From Actinomadura rifamycini DSM 43936 (GTDB lineage: Bacteria; Actinomycetota; Actinomycetes; Streptosporangiales; Streptosporangiaceae): DNA of 64,000 nucleotides. The stretch is from positions 1 through 64,000 of the forward strand of contig NZ_AULB01000035.1 in assembly GCF_000425065.1 (NCBI RefSeq). The letters run 5' to 3'. Made by a program: the position numbers and the translations under genes. Of this stretch, positions 1-8,646 are shown one piece after another. The first letter of the stretch is position 1. Each line of letters begins with the position of its first letter. The notes beneath the pieces were generated by a model. The model ran no database searches and was not told where the DNA came from. It worked only from the letters and a program-made list of their open reading frames with translations.

Positions 1-2
1 CG

Positions 3-881
3 CTCGACTACGGGGCGCGGCGGTTCACGGTCGGGTTCGACGAGCAGCTCAAGCCGACGGTGACCGATGACGGCGGCAAGGTGCGCAAGTCGCTGCCCAA
101 GCCGGGCGCCAAGGACGACCCCGATCTCGCGCCCGCCGCGCACAAGCGGTTCGCGGCGTTGAAGAAGGACGTCCGGACGGTCGCGGCCGACCAGATCGCG
201 CGGCTGGAACGGGCGATGGTGGACGGCCGGCGGTGGCCGCTCGGCGAGTTCCGCGAGCTGCTGGCGGGGCACCCCCTCGTCGGCCACCTCGTGCGCCGCC
301 TCGTCTGGCTCGTCGAGGGCGGGTCGGCGTTCCGCGTCGCCGAGGACGGCACGTTCGCCGACGCGGCCGACGAGACGCTCGTCCTGCCGGACACCGCGCG
401 GGTCGGGATCGCGCATCCGGTCCACCTGGGCGACGGGGTGAAGGCGTGGTCGGAAATGTTCGCCGATTACGAGATCCTGCAGCCGTTCGAGCAGCTCGCC
501 CGGCCCGTCCACGCCCTCACCGAGGACGAGCGGGCCGCCGCCGCCCTGGCCCGCCTCGACGGCCTGAAGGTCCCGCCGGGCGCCGTCCTCGGCCTGGTGG
601 ACCGGGGCTGGGAGCGCGCCGCCCCGCAGGACGCGGGCGTCGAACCGTGGATCTCCCGCCGCGCCGGGGCCGGACGGTACGTCGTCATCGACCTCCGCCC
701 CGGCATCACCGTCGGCCGCCCCGACGAGTTCGGCGACCAGACCCTCGGCGTCCGGATCGCCGACCGGCCCGGCGACCGGTACTCCGCCCCGGACACCGGC
801 CCGGCGTTCGGCGACCTCGACCCCGTGACCGCGTCCGAAATCCTCGCCGACCTCGCCCGCCTCGCCGCCTCCGCCCGCTGA
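3..881 (+). CDS. DUF4132 (MolR/YehI-like) protein, 3' part only
   Basis: The reading frame is already open at the first bases of the window, so the 5' part lies outside it. What remains is the C-terminal DUF4132 block. It opens with LDYGARRFTVGFDEQLK, continues through KSLPKPGAKDDPDLAPAAHK, then FRVAEDG, and reaches FADYEILQPFEQLARPVHAL. The end (RPGITVGRPDEFGDQTLG, then FGDLDPVTASEILADL) is the region most like the pseudogene remnant near 43109-43279. Function of the family is unknown; E. coli YehI carries the same domain. An internal GTG at position 60 could be mistaken for a start, but homology to the other copies continues upstream of it. The next paralogue starts 15 bases after this stop, so the two are probably co-transcribed. 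Confidence 0.9.
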   Translation, partial: LDYGARRFTVGFDEQLKPTVTDDGGKVRKSLPKPGAKDDPDLAPAAHKRFAALKKDVRTVAADQIARLERAMVDGRRWPLGEFRELLAGHPLVGHLVRRLVWLVEGGSAFRVAEDGTFADAADETLVLPDTARVGIAHPVHLGDGVKAWSEMFADYEILQPFEQLARPVHALTEDERAAAALARLDGLKVPPGAVLGLVDRGWERAAPQDAGVEPWISRRAGAGRYVVIDLRPGITVGRPDEFGDQTLGVRIADRPGDRYSAPDTGPAFGDLDPVTASEILADLARLAASAR

Positions 882-896
882 CCCGAAGGCAGTCCC

Positions 897-3086
897 ATGA
901 CACCGACGCTCCCCGAAGCCCTCACCGACCCGCCGTGGCTGCGCAAACCGAAGCGGACCGCCGACTGGAAGGCGGTGACCGTCGAGGGCCTGGAACCCCC
1001 GGCCGGGCGCCGCGTCCGCTGGGCGCCCGGCGAGCGCGAGGAGTGGTCCGCGGATCCCGGCGGCGAGGACGAAGCCCACTGGCGGGCGGAGATCGACCGG
1101 CACTTCGGCCGGTACGGGGGCCCGGACTTCAGCCGGGCCGACGTGATCGTCCGCGCGCCCGAGCATCTGGCCCGGCCCCTGCTCGCGGAGTTCGAGCCCC
1201 GCGACGACGCGAGCTTCGGGCACTGGCTGCGGCCCCTCCTCGCGCGCTGGGAGACGGACGTGTGGGATCTCGTCGTCCGGATGGCCGAGGCCCGCCCGGC
1301 CCCCAACGGCTGGGCGGCGGTCCCCCTGCTCGGCGCCGACACGGCCCGCCTCGCCGCCTACTGGCTCTACAAGCTGAAGCGGGCGCGGCACGTCGCCGAG
1401 ACCTGGTTCGAGCGGCACGGCCCGCTCGCCGCCGGGTACTACCTGGTGCCGGACGCCCTCGGCGCGGCGGCCGCGCCCCGCCGGTACGCGGTCCACGCGC
1501 TGCGGCACGTCGCCGCCATGGACGCCGGGCTGGTCGTGCGCGCCGCCCGCGCCTACGGCGACGAGGCGGCCGCCGCCGTGGAGCGGATGCTGGCCGAGGC
1601 GCCGTCCGGCGTCGCCCCCGCGGAGCGTCCCCCCGCGCCGCCGAAGCGGCCCGCCTGGGCGGACGCGGCGTCGGTGCCCCGCCCGGTGCTGCGGGACGGC
1701 GGCGGCGAACTCCCCGCCGACGCGGCCCGCAACCTCGTGCTGCTCCTCGCCATCGCGGGCCGCCCGAGCGAGTACCCCGGCGCGGACGAGGCCCTCGCCG
1801 AGGTCGCGGCGATCTGCGAGCCCGCGTCCCTCGCCGCGTTCGCGTGGGGCCTGTTCGAGGCGTGGCTGGACGGCGGCCGCCCGGCCCGCGACGGGTGGGT
1901 GCCGCGCGCCCTCGGCCGGTTCGGCGACGCCGGGACCGTCCGCCGCCTCGCCCCGCTGGTCCTCGGATGGACGAAGCCGGACACCGCCGATCTGAGGAGC
2001 GGCGCGCTCCGCGCGATCGTGGAGATCGGCGGGGACGCGGCGGCGGAGCACCTGAACGACATCGCGATGCGGGCGCGCACCAAGACCGTCCGGGACGCCG
2101 CCCGGTACCGCCTCGGCGGGATCGCCGAGGCGCGCGGCCTCACCGCCGAGCGGCTCGCCGACCGGCTCGCCCCCGACCTCGGGCTGGACGCCGCGGGCAC
2201 GCTCGTCCTCGACTACGGCCCGCGCCGCTTCACGGCCGTCGTCGACGACCGGCTCGCCCCGTTCGTCGTCGACGAGGACGGCCGGGTCCGCAAGAGCCTC
2301 CCGAAACCGGGCGTGCGGGACGACGCCGAACGCGCGGCGGCGGCCCGGGAGCGGTTCGCGCGGCTCAAGGCCGACGTCCGCGTCGTCGGCGCCGACCGGA
2401 TCGCGAGCCTCGAACACGCCATGATCGCCGGGCGGGGCTGGACGCCCGGCGAGTTCCGCGCGTACATCGCCCGGCACCCGGTCGTCCGGCCCATCGCCCG
2501 CCGCCTCGTGTGGCGCGCGGCGGACGGGACGTCGTTCCGCATCGCCGAGGACGGCACGCTCGCCGACGCCGCCGACGAGGCCGTCGACCTCCCGGCGGAC
2601 TCGGAGATCACCGTCGTGCACCCCGTCCTGCTCGGCGAGGAGGAGCACAAGGCGTGGTCGGCGCTGTTCGCCGACTACGAGATCCTCCAGCCGTTCCCGC
2701 AGCTCGGACGCCCCTGCCGCGTCCTGACCGCGGACGAGCGGGGCGCGGACCGCCTCGTCCGGTACGAGGGCGCCGTGCTCCCGGCCGCCGGCGCGCGGGC
2801 GCTGCTCCGCGGGGGCTGGCGCCAGGCCACGGCCAGCGGGGGCCGCCGGCCGTGGATCGCGGTCGGGGCGGGGGAGCGCGCCGTCGCCCTCGACCTCGAC
2901 CCCGGTCTGCCCGAGTACGACACGTACGAGATCGAGGACCAGGAGGTCCGCGGGGTGCGGCTCGTCGGCTCCGTTTACAGCGCCTGGGCCCCGGACGGGC
3001 CGCCGCGGCTCTTCGGCGAGCTGCCCGCGGGCGCCGTCTCCGAGGCCGTCACCGCCTTCGAGGCCGCCCTGCGCGCCACCGGCTGA
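897..3086 (+). CDS. Short-form DUF4132 protein lacking the N-terminal third
   Basis: The product is 729 residues, against about 1065-1130 for the other complete members of this window. It begins at what is roughly residue 350 of its paralogues (ALTDPPWLRKPK, then VEGLEPPAGRRVRWAPGEREEW) and so lacks the LP.AWLR.LHPRRGG signature region. The middle helical-repeat-like part and the DUF4132 block (LDYGPRRFTAVVDDRLAPFV, FRIAEDG, FADYEILQPFPQL) are present without visible frameshift. The ATG at 897 follows the upstream stop by 15 bases and no longer frame precedes it. Either it is a naturally short form or a 5' deletion that stayed expressed through the upstream gene. It converges with the TPR gene at 3102. 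The family assignment is firm and the molecular role is unknown. Confidence 0.88.
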   Translation: MTPTLPEALTDPPWLRKPKRTADWKAVTVEGLEPPAGRRVRWAPGEREEWSADPGGEDEAHWRAEIDRHFGRYGGPDFSRADVIVRAPEHLARPLLAEFEPRDDASFGHWLRPLLARWETDVWDLVVRMAEARPAPNGWAAVPLLGADTARLAAYWLYKLKRARHVAETWFERHGPLAAGYYLVPDALGAAAAPRRYAVHALRHVAAMDAGLVVRAARAYGDEAAAAVERMLAEAPSGVAPAERPPAPPKRPAWADAASVPRPVLRDGGGELPADAARNLVLLLAIAGRPSEYPGADEALAEVAAICEPASLAAFAWGLFEAWLDGGRPARDGWVPRALGRFGDAGTVRRLAPLVLGWTKPDTADLRSGALRAIVEIGGDAAAEHLNDIAMRARTKTVRDAARYRLGGIAEARGLTAERLADRLAPDLGLDAAGTLVLDYGPRRFTAVVDDRLAPFVVDEDGRVRKSLPKPGVRDDAERAAAARERFARLKADVRVVGADRIASLEHAMIAGRGWTPGEFRAYIARHPVVRPIARRLVWRAADGTSFRIAEDGTLADAADEAVDLPADSEITVVHPVLLGEEEHKAWSALFADYEILQPFPQLGRPCRVLTADERGADRLVRYEGAVLPAAGARALLRGGWRQATASGGRRPWIAVGAGERAVALDLDPGLPEYDTYEIEDQEVRGVRLVGSVYSAWAPDGPPRLFGELPAGAVSEAVTAFEAALRATG

Positions 3087-3105
3087 CCGGCCCCGGGGCC
3101 GTCAG
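3083..3105. terminator. Palindrome between convergent stops, putative bidirectional terminator
   Basis: An almost perfect inverted repeat, with arms CTGAC and GTCAG around GGCCCCGGGGCC and one unpaired C at 3088. It contains both stop codons of the convergent genes (TGA 3084-3086 on +, TCA 3102-3104 for the minus-strand gene). No T-tract follows on either strand, so it resembles the GC-hairpin terminators of actinomycetes rather than a classic intrinsic terminator. Confidence 0.5.
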
Positions 3106-4382
3106 GCGAACCGCGAGCTGCGCACGGGCCCGGGCGAACCGACCGGTTCCCTGGGCCCGGCGGCCGGCCACTGCGGCCGCACCGCCGCGACCAGCGCGGC
3201 CAGGGCGGCGTCCGGGTCCGGCGGGGTCCCGCCGTCGCCCTCGTCCGCGTCCGGCTCCGCCCGTACGATCTCCGCGGCGACCTCCGCCGCGGGCCGCTCG
3301 TCCGGCTCCGTCCGCTCCACCGACCCGTCCGGCGCCGCCCGCAGCCCCGCGCCCCACGGCGGGACGGCCACCTGGTGCAGCAGCCCGCTCACGTCGGCGG
3401 TGACCGGCGGCGGGTCCGTCCAGCAGGTGGCGTGCTCGAACAGCACCTGCCCCTCCGCCCGGTCCCAGAGGCCGCCGAGCGCCTCGCCGTCCGCCTCGTT
3501 CAGGTCGTAGGCGACGACGAGCGAGCCCGGCCGCTCCGGCGCGAACGGCTCCGCGGGCAGGCCGAGCAGTTCCGCGGCCGCCAGCCCGAGGATCGTGCTG
3601 GACCGGTCCGGCAGCGGCATCACCCGGTCCGGGGCGAGCCCGGCCGCGCCGAGCACCGTCCGCAGCCGCTCGACGGAGCGGCGGCACTGCCCGTACGCGT
3701 CGCCGAGGTAGGCGAACCGGCCGGTCATCCCGTCGGCGAACCCGTGCGGCGACAGCGTCAGCAGCACCGCCCCGCCGATCGCGAACTGCCAGCCCCGCAG
3801 GTCGCGGTCGTCCAGCGGCGACACCGCCCGCACCGCCCGCGCCCGGGCCAGCAGCCGGTGCAGCCGCTCCGCGGCGGGCGCCCACGTCCCGTCCGGTTCC
3901 GGCAGCCCCCGCGCCGCGTCCTCCGCGCGGGCGACGTCCCCGGCCATGAACGCGTTGTAGGCGACGAGGTACCGGTCCGGCCACGGCTCCAGCAGGGCGG
4001 CGCGGGCGTCCAGCTCCGCGACCGCCTCCGCGTGCCGGTGCTCCCGCTCCAGCGCGGCGGCCAGCTCCCGGACCAGCCCCACCTCCCCGGGCAGCAGCTC
4101 CAGCGCCGCCCGCAGCGCCGGGACGGCCAGGGCCGCCGCCCCGCGCTCGACGCACGCGTACCCGAAGTCGTACAGCTCCTGCGGGCCCGGCTCCCCGCCC
4201 CGCCCGGCCGTCCCGGCGACCGCCGCCGCGGCCTCCCGCAGATCGTCGAACCCGGACGCCGCGGCGGCGCCGCCGGCCAGCCGCGCCAGCTCCCGGAGGT
4301 CCATGCCGTCGGCGTTCGCCCGCAGGTGCCGCAGCAGCCCGGGGACGTCGCCGTTGTCGAGAAGCGCCTGCGGATCGTCCAT
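3102..4382 (-). CDS. Helical-repeat (TPR-like) protein downstream of Hsp90 operon
   Basis: The product is 426 residues and starts at the ATG giving MDDPQALLDNGDVPGLLRHL. The first 220 or so residues are Ala/Leu-rich amphipathic helices spaced as in tetratricopeptide repeats (for example ALAVPALRAALELLPGEVGL followed by LAAALEREHRHAEAVAELDA). The second half (LRGWQFAIGGAVLLTLSPHG, then CRRSVERLRTVLGAAGLAPD) looks like a globular domain, ending in an acidic low-complexity tail rich in E, D and P. No catalytic motif was recognised. It lies 34 bases after the stop of the large TPR-like gene and is probably the last gene of the Hsp90 operon. A client- or partner-binding role for the Hsp90-like ATPase is inferred only from the repeats and the operon. 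Confidence 0.72.
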   Translation of the reverse strand: MDDPQALLDNGDVPGLLRHLRANADGMDLRELARLAGGAAAASGFDDLREAAAAVAGTAGRGGEPGPQELYDFGYACVERGAAALAVPALRAALELLPGEVGLVRELAAALEREHRHAEAVAELDARAALLEPWPDRYLVAYNAFMAGDVARAEDAARGLPEPDGTWAPAAERLHRLLARARAVRAVSPLDDRDLRGWQFAIGGAVLLTLSPHGFADGMTGRFAYLGDAYGQCRRSVERLRTVLGAAGLAPDRVMPLPDRSSTILGLAAAELLGLPAEPFAPERPGSLVVAYDLNEADGEALGGLWDRAEGQVLFEHATCWTDPPPVTADVSGLLHQVAVPPWGAGLRAAPDGSVERTEPDERPAAEVAAEIVRAEPDADEGDGGTPPDPDAALAALVAAVRPQWPAAGPREPVGSPGPVRSSRFA

Positions 4383-4416
4383 GAGCGCGCACACTACTGC
4401 CCGGCCCGCCCCGCGA

Positions 4417-6702
4417 TCACCCGGATTTCCCGGCGCGGCCGCCGGCGAGGTCGAAGGCGGCGCGGGTGTGGTACGCGGTCCCCAGGACGTCCTCCCAACG
4501 GCGCGCGTACACGCCGAGGTAGTCGCGGCACGAGGCGGCCATCCGGGCGAAGCTCCAGCCGTCCTCCGGCTCGCAGCACGCGTCCGCGGGCCACGTCCAC
4601 GGCTCGTCGAGCCCCGCCGCCACCAGCGCCTCGCCCACCCGGATCGCGCCCGCGTACGCGCGCAGCAGGTCGAACTCCCAGTCCTCGTCGTCGGTGATGT
4701 GGAACAGGCCGAGGACGCGCAGGAGCATGTCCCGCCCGTGCTCCAGCGCCCCCGTCTCCGCGCAGTACAGCAGGTGCGCGGCGACCTCCGCCGCACCGGA
4801 CGCCGTCAGGTGCGAGCGCTCGTGCACCTCCCGCGCCCGCTCCGCCCGCCCCGCCCGCAGCAGGGCGGGCAGCAGCAGGTCCTCGCGCTCGTCGCCCGGC
4901 GGCAGCGCCGCCGCCGCGGCGAACGCCTCCCCGTCGAGCCCAAGGTCGAGCCACCACCGGACGCCGCGCGCGACGCGCCCGCGCGCGGTGTGGGCGGCGG
5001 CGGACGGCAGCGCCCGGAACTCCGCCCACGCCGCCCGCGCCGCGTCCGGGTCGCCGCGCCGCGCCGCCTCCTCCGTCCGGAACCAGCGGACGTGGCAGAG
5101 GTCGTCGGTCCCGGGGCGGCATCGCGGCTCCAGCAGGTCGAGCAGGCCGCGGACCCGCCGCAGGTGCGGCCCGGGGCGCGCCAGGACCCGGTCCAGCGCG
5201 ACCGGCACCGCCCGCCACAGCGCGTCCAGCCGCTCCGCCCCGAACAGGTCGGGACGCTCGCCGTGCAGGCGCAGCAGCTCCTCCACCGTCGTGAACAGGT
5301 GCTGCCGCCACCGCTCGCGGTTCTCCGGCAGCAGGTCGTCCAGCAGCGCGAACCGGGCGTCCGCGACGATGTCCGCGGCGCCCGCCGCGACCGCGTTCTG
5401 CACCACCTGCTGCGTCCGGCTGATCCGCCGCCGCGCGCTCTCGGCGGCCCGCGCCCGGCCGAGCTCGCGCCGCAGCCCGCCCGGGTCGGCGACGGCCAGG
5501 TGCGCGGCGAGCCGCGGGCCGGCGTCCCGCGCGGGCGGGGCGGACGGCGGAGGCAGCTCCAGCCGGTCGACGACGGGTTCCGCGCGGATCAGCGCCTCGA
5601 CCCGCTCCGGCAGGTGCGTCGACCCGTCCATCTCGCCGATCTCGCGGGCCAGGTTCACCGCCCCCCAGTGCAACTGCGCGCCGATCTCGGCGTACGTGGT
5701 CAGCGGCAGGTAGTCGCAGTCGGGGTCGTCGCACCCGCACGGCCAGAACCACTCGCGGTCGAGCCCCGCCTCGCAGACGCGGCGGCACAGCAGCGCCGCC
5801 GCGGCCGCCGTCCACATGTGCACGGCGTACCGGCAGTCGATCCCGATCCGGCCGAGGTTGCGGTGCAGGACGTCCAGTCCGCGCTCCTCGTTGCCGGTGC
5901 GGGCGCAGAACTCCAGGTGCGCGGCGACGTCCTCGTACGTCAGCCCGCGCAGCGCGTAGGTGCGCTGGTGCGCCGCCACCGCCTCGTCGAGCCGCCCGGT
6001 GTGCAGGTACGGCATCATCAGGGCGGTCTCGTACGCGTTGTCCTCCCGCACCGGGATCTGACCGGACACCACCGGCGCCATCGCCTCGATCGCGAGGTCG
6101 TACCGCCCCAGCCGCGTCCACATGAGCGCGTTCCCGCCGGCGTGCCCGTCGGGGATGAAGTGCTCCTCCGGCGTCCCCTGCACCCGCAGCCGCCGCCACA
6201 GCCGCTCCACCTCGGGCACGTTCCCGCGACGCGCTTCGAGGTCCATGCGGGCGTCGTCCAGCGCGTACCGCGACCAGCGCCGCTCCGGCGGGCAGTACCG
6301 CTCCAGCTCGTCGATCAGCCGGTGGACGCCGTCCGCGGGCTGGACGTCCATCCGGATGTACCAGTCGAGGACGTTGTAGAACTGCGTCCACATGGCCGTG
6401 ACGTGCGCGGGGCTGTAGCGGTGCGGTTCGGCGTGCCACATCAGCAGCGCCTTGCGGAGCACGCCGAGCTCCTCCCCGATGACCTCCTGGGAGCGGCGCT
6501 TCCAGCTCTTCGAGCGCAGCGCGTACCCGTAGTCGATGCGGACCTCGAACAGCGCCTCCGGGTCGCCGAGCGCCTCCGCGTCGGCCAGCACCGCCTCCAT
6601 CGCGGCCACGAACACTTCCTTGCCGCCGCCCGGCTTCCCCGGCTCCAGCCGCCACGCCGCCTTGTGCCGCCGCCGCAGCTCCTCGCGGTCCAGCGCGGCC
6701 AT
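4417..6702 (-). CDS. Large TPR-like helical-repeat protein coupled to Hsp90 gene
   Basis: The product is 761 residues, from MAALDREELRRRHKAAWRLE. It is made almost entirely of alpha-helical repeats with TPR-like spacing (for example LIDELERYCPPERRWSRYA, then ALDDARMDLEARRGNVPEVE). A Cys-rich turn, WPCGCDDPDCDYLPL, sits near the middle. A second, related half follows and ends similarly (WPADACCEPEDGWSFARMA), which suggests an internal duplication of a roughly 350-residue module. The ATG at 6702 shares bases with the TGA of the Hsp90-family gene (TGATG), so translation is probably coupled. No enzymatic motif is visible. The likely role is a scaffold or co-chaperone for the upstream Hsp90-like ATPase, inferred from operon structure. 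Confidence 0.8.
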   Translation of the reverse strand: MAALDREELRRRHKAAWRLEPGKPGGGKEVFVAAMEAVLADAEALGDPEALFEVRIDYGYALRSKSWKRRSQEVIGEELGVLRKALLMWHAEPHRYSPAHVTAMWTQFYNVLDWYIRMDVQPADGVHRLIDELERYCPPERRWSRYALDDARMDLEARRGNVPEVERLWRRLRVQGTPEEHFIPDGHAGGNALMWTRLGRYDLAIEAMAPVVSGQIPVREDNAYETALMMPYLHTGRLDEAVAAHQRTYALRGLTYEDVAAHLEFCARTGNEERGLDVLHRNLGRIGIDCRYAVHMWTAAAAALLCRRVCEAGLDREWFWPCGCDDPDCDYLPLTTYAEIGAQLHWGAVNLAREIGEMDGSTHLPERVEALIRAEPVVDRLELPPPSAPPARDAGPRLAAHLAVADPGGLRRELGRARAAESARRRISRTQQVVQNAVAAGAADIVADARFALLDDLLPENRERWRQHLFTTVEELLRLHGERPDLFGAERLDALWRAVPVALDRVLARPGPHLRRVRGLLDLLEPRCRPGTDDLCHVRWFRTEEAARRGDPDAARAAWAEFRALPSAAAHTARGRVARGVRWWLDLGLDGEAFAAAAALPPGDEREDLLLPALLRAGRAERAREVHERSHLTASGAAEVAAHLLYCAETGALEHGRDMLLRVLGLFHITDDEDWEFDLLRAYAGAIRVGEALVAAGLDEPWTWPADACCEPEDGWSFARMAASCRDYLGVYARRWEDVLGTAYHTRAAFDLAGGRAGKSG

Positions 6703-8444
6703 CACCCCTCCCGGACGGCGTGCTCGACCAGCCCGAGGAACGCGCGGTTCACGCCCGCCACGTCGTCCGGCCGCAGCGGCCGGTTCCCGGTCAGCAGCGC
6801 GTACCCGTACAGCGCCTCGACCGACAGCTCCACGACCCGGACGTCCGCGGTGCTCGTCAGCCGCGCCACGACCGGGTTGCGGTGGTTGAACACCAGCCGC
6901 GGCCCGGCCCGCTCCGGCTCCCCGGTGGCGATGAAATCCGCCCAGACGCCGTCGGCGTCCTCGTCGGCGCCGTGCCCGCCCGGGTCGCCCTCCAGGTACA
7001 CCACCGGCAGCGACGCGGGGGAGAACGACCGCAGCAGCGGCGCGCAGCCGTGCCCCGCGAGGGTCCGCCGCGCGGCGTCCAGGAAGTCGCGGGCCGCGAA
7101 CTCCACGCCCGGCCCCACCGGACCGAACCGCGTCGCCAGCTCCGACGTCTCCAGCCTGCGGACGTCCAGGTCCGGGTCCAGCCGCCGCAGCCGGTTCAGG
7201 ATCTCGACGTGGTAGACGTAGCCGCCGTTCACGAGCGCGATGCCCTGCGCGGCCGCGATGGCCGACAGCTGCCGGAACTCCTCCACGCGCGGCGTGTACC
7301 GGATCGAGCGGTGCCGCGCCCGCAGCTCCGCGAGCGTGACGTGCCCCTCGCTCGTCTCGAACGGGACCTGCTCGTCCACGATCCGCAGCATCTCGGCGTC
7401 GTGCACCGCCAGCGCCATCACCCCGCGGTAGTGCACCTTCAGGAAGTCCCGCATCCGGGCCGGGTCCGTCGCCGCCAGCCGCACCAGCCACGACCGCAGC
7501 GCGTCGCCGAGCCGCTCCCGCGTCACCGCCAGCAGCTCGTCGTCGTACAGCTGCTCCCGGCTCGCCGTCGGCCGCAGCTCCCCGGCGTCCACGACGCACC
7601 GGACGAAGAACGCCCACTCCGGCAGCACGCCCTCCACCCGGTCGCCCAGCAGCATCCGCTTCAGGTACACCCGGTGGGTCGCCCGCTCGCTCGGGTTGCT
7701 CTCGTACGGCAGGACGAACGCCGCGCCCCGCAGCCCCGCCTCCGGCACCTCCAGCGGGACGGCGTCGAACGGCTCCGCGCCCAGCACCCGCGTCCCGTAC
7801 GCGACCAGCTCGCCGCGGTCCCGCTCCCACGGCGCGGCCGGCTCGGTGACCCGCTCGCCGTCCACCCGCACGTCGCAGGGCAGCAGCGCGCCGTAGTGCC
7901 GCACCAGCTCCCGGACCGTGGACGCCTCCAGCCAGTGCCCGAAGTCCCGCCGGGCCCGCAGCACCACGGTCGTCCCCGGCTCGTCCCGCCGCCCCGGCTC
8001 CACGGTGTAGTGCCCGTCCGCGTGGCCGCGCCACACGACCGCCGGGGCGTCCGGGACGGCCGCGCTGCGCGTCACCACCTCGATCTCGTCGGCGACGAGG
8101 AAGCACGACAGCAGCCCGATCCCGAACTGCCCGAGGAAGTCGTGCCGCGCCAGTCCCAGCTCGTCCCGCTTCGACGAATTGCCGATCGTCGCGAGCAGCT
8201 CGTGCACCTGCGGCTCGGTCAGCCCGACGCCCGCGTCGGCGACCCGCAGCTCCCCGTTCCCCGTCTCGAACCGGATCGGCGCGTCCGTCCCGGCGCCCCG
8301 CGCCGTCATCGCGTCCACCGCGTTCTGCAGCAGCTCCCGCACATAGACGCGGGGGCTGCTGTAGAGGTGCCGGCTCAGCAGGTCGACGATCCCGCGCAGA
8401 TCGACGTTGAAGTTCCGCGCCCCCGTTGGCTCCTGACTCGTCAT
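6702..8444 (-). CDS. Hsp90-family ATPase (HtpG-like chaperone)
   Basis: The product is 580 residues, starting MTSQEPTGARNFNVDL. The N-terminal GHKL ATPase domain is clear: N-box VYVRELLQNAVDAM near residue 35, G1-type motif VADAGVGL near 65, IGNSSKR, and G2 motif GQFGIGLLSCFL near 105. The middle domain carries VYLKRMLLGDRVEGVLP and the conserved RPTASREQLYDD. It is shorter than typical HtpG (about 620-640 residues), the C-terminal dimerisation part being reduced; this matches the divergent HSP90 family proteins of actinomycetes. Hsp90 proteins are ATP-driven cytosolic clamps that remodel clients. The two downstream helical-repeat genes, the first overlapping its stop codon, imply dedicated partners. 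The start was chosen because upstream sequence lacks homology and the region is shared with a divergent gene. Confidence 0.92.
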   Translation of the reverse strand: MTSQEPTGARNFNVDLRGIVDLLSRHLYSSPRVYVRELLQNAVDAMTARGAGTDAPIRFETGNGELRVADAGVGLTEPQVHELLATIGNSSKRDELGLARHDFLGQFGIGLLSCFLVADEIEVVTRSAAVPDAPAVVWRGHADGHYTVEPGRRDEPGTTVVLRARRDFGHWLEASTVRELVRHYGALLPCDVRVDGERVTEPAAPWERDRGELVAYGTRVLGAEPFDAVPLEVPEAGLRGAAFVLPYESNPSERATHRVYLKRMLLGDRVEGVLPEWAFFVRCVVDAGELRPTASREQLYDDELLAVTRERLGDALRSWLVRLAATDPARMRDFLKVHYRGVMALAVHDAEMLRIVDEQVPFETSEGHVTLAELRARHRSIRYTPRVEEFRQLSAIAAAQGIALVNGGYVYHVEILNRLRRLDPDLDVRRLETSELATRFGPVGPGVEFAARDFLDAARRTLAGHGCAPLLRSFSPASLPVVYLEGDPGGHGADEDADGVWADFIATGEPERAGPRLVFNHRNPVVARLTSTADVRVVELSVEALYGYALLTGNRPLRPDDVAGVNRAFLGLVEHAVREG

Positions 8445-8646
8445 CACGTGACTGAGATGATCGCCTTCCCCGCACGGTTCCCGCGTGTTCCCCCGGCGGC
8501 CGCGCGCACGTCCGGTCGTCCTCCGGCGCGCGGCGCGCCTCGGCGGGCCGCGTCCAGGCCGCGCCGTGCCCGGCCGGGAGACCCCGCACCGGACGCTCGA
8601 CCCGCTCGTGTTGATCAAGACGGCGGGACCTGCTGGGATGCCCGGC

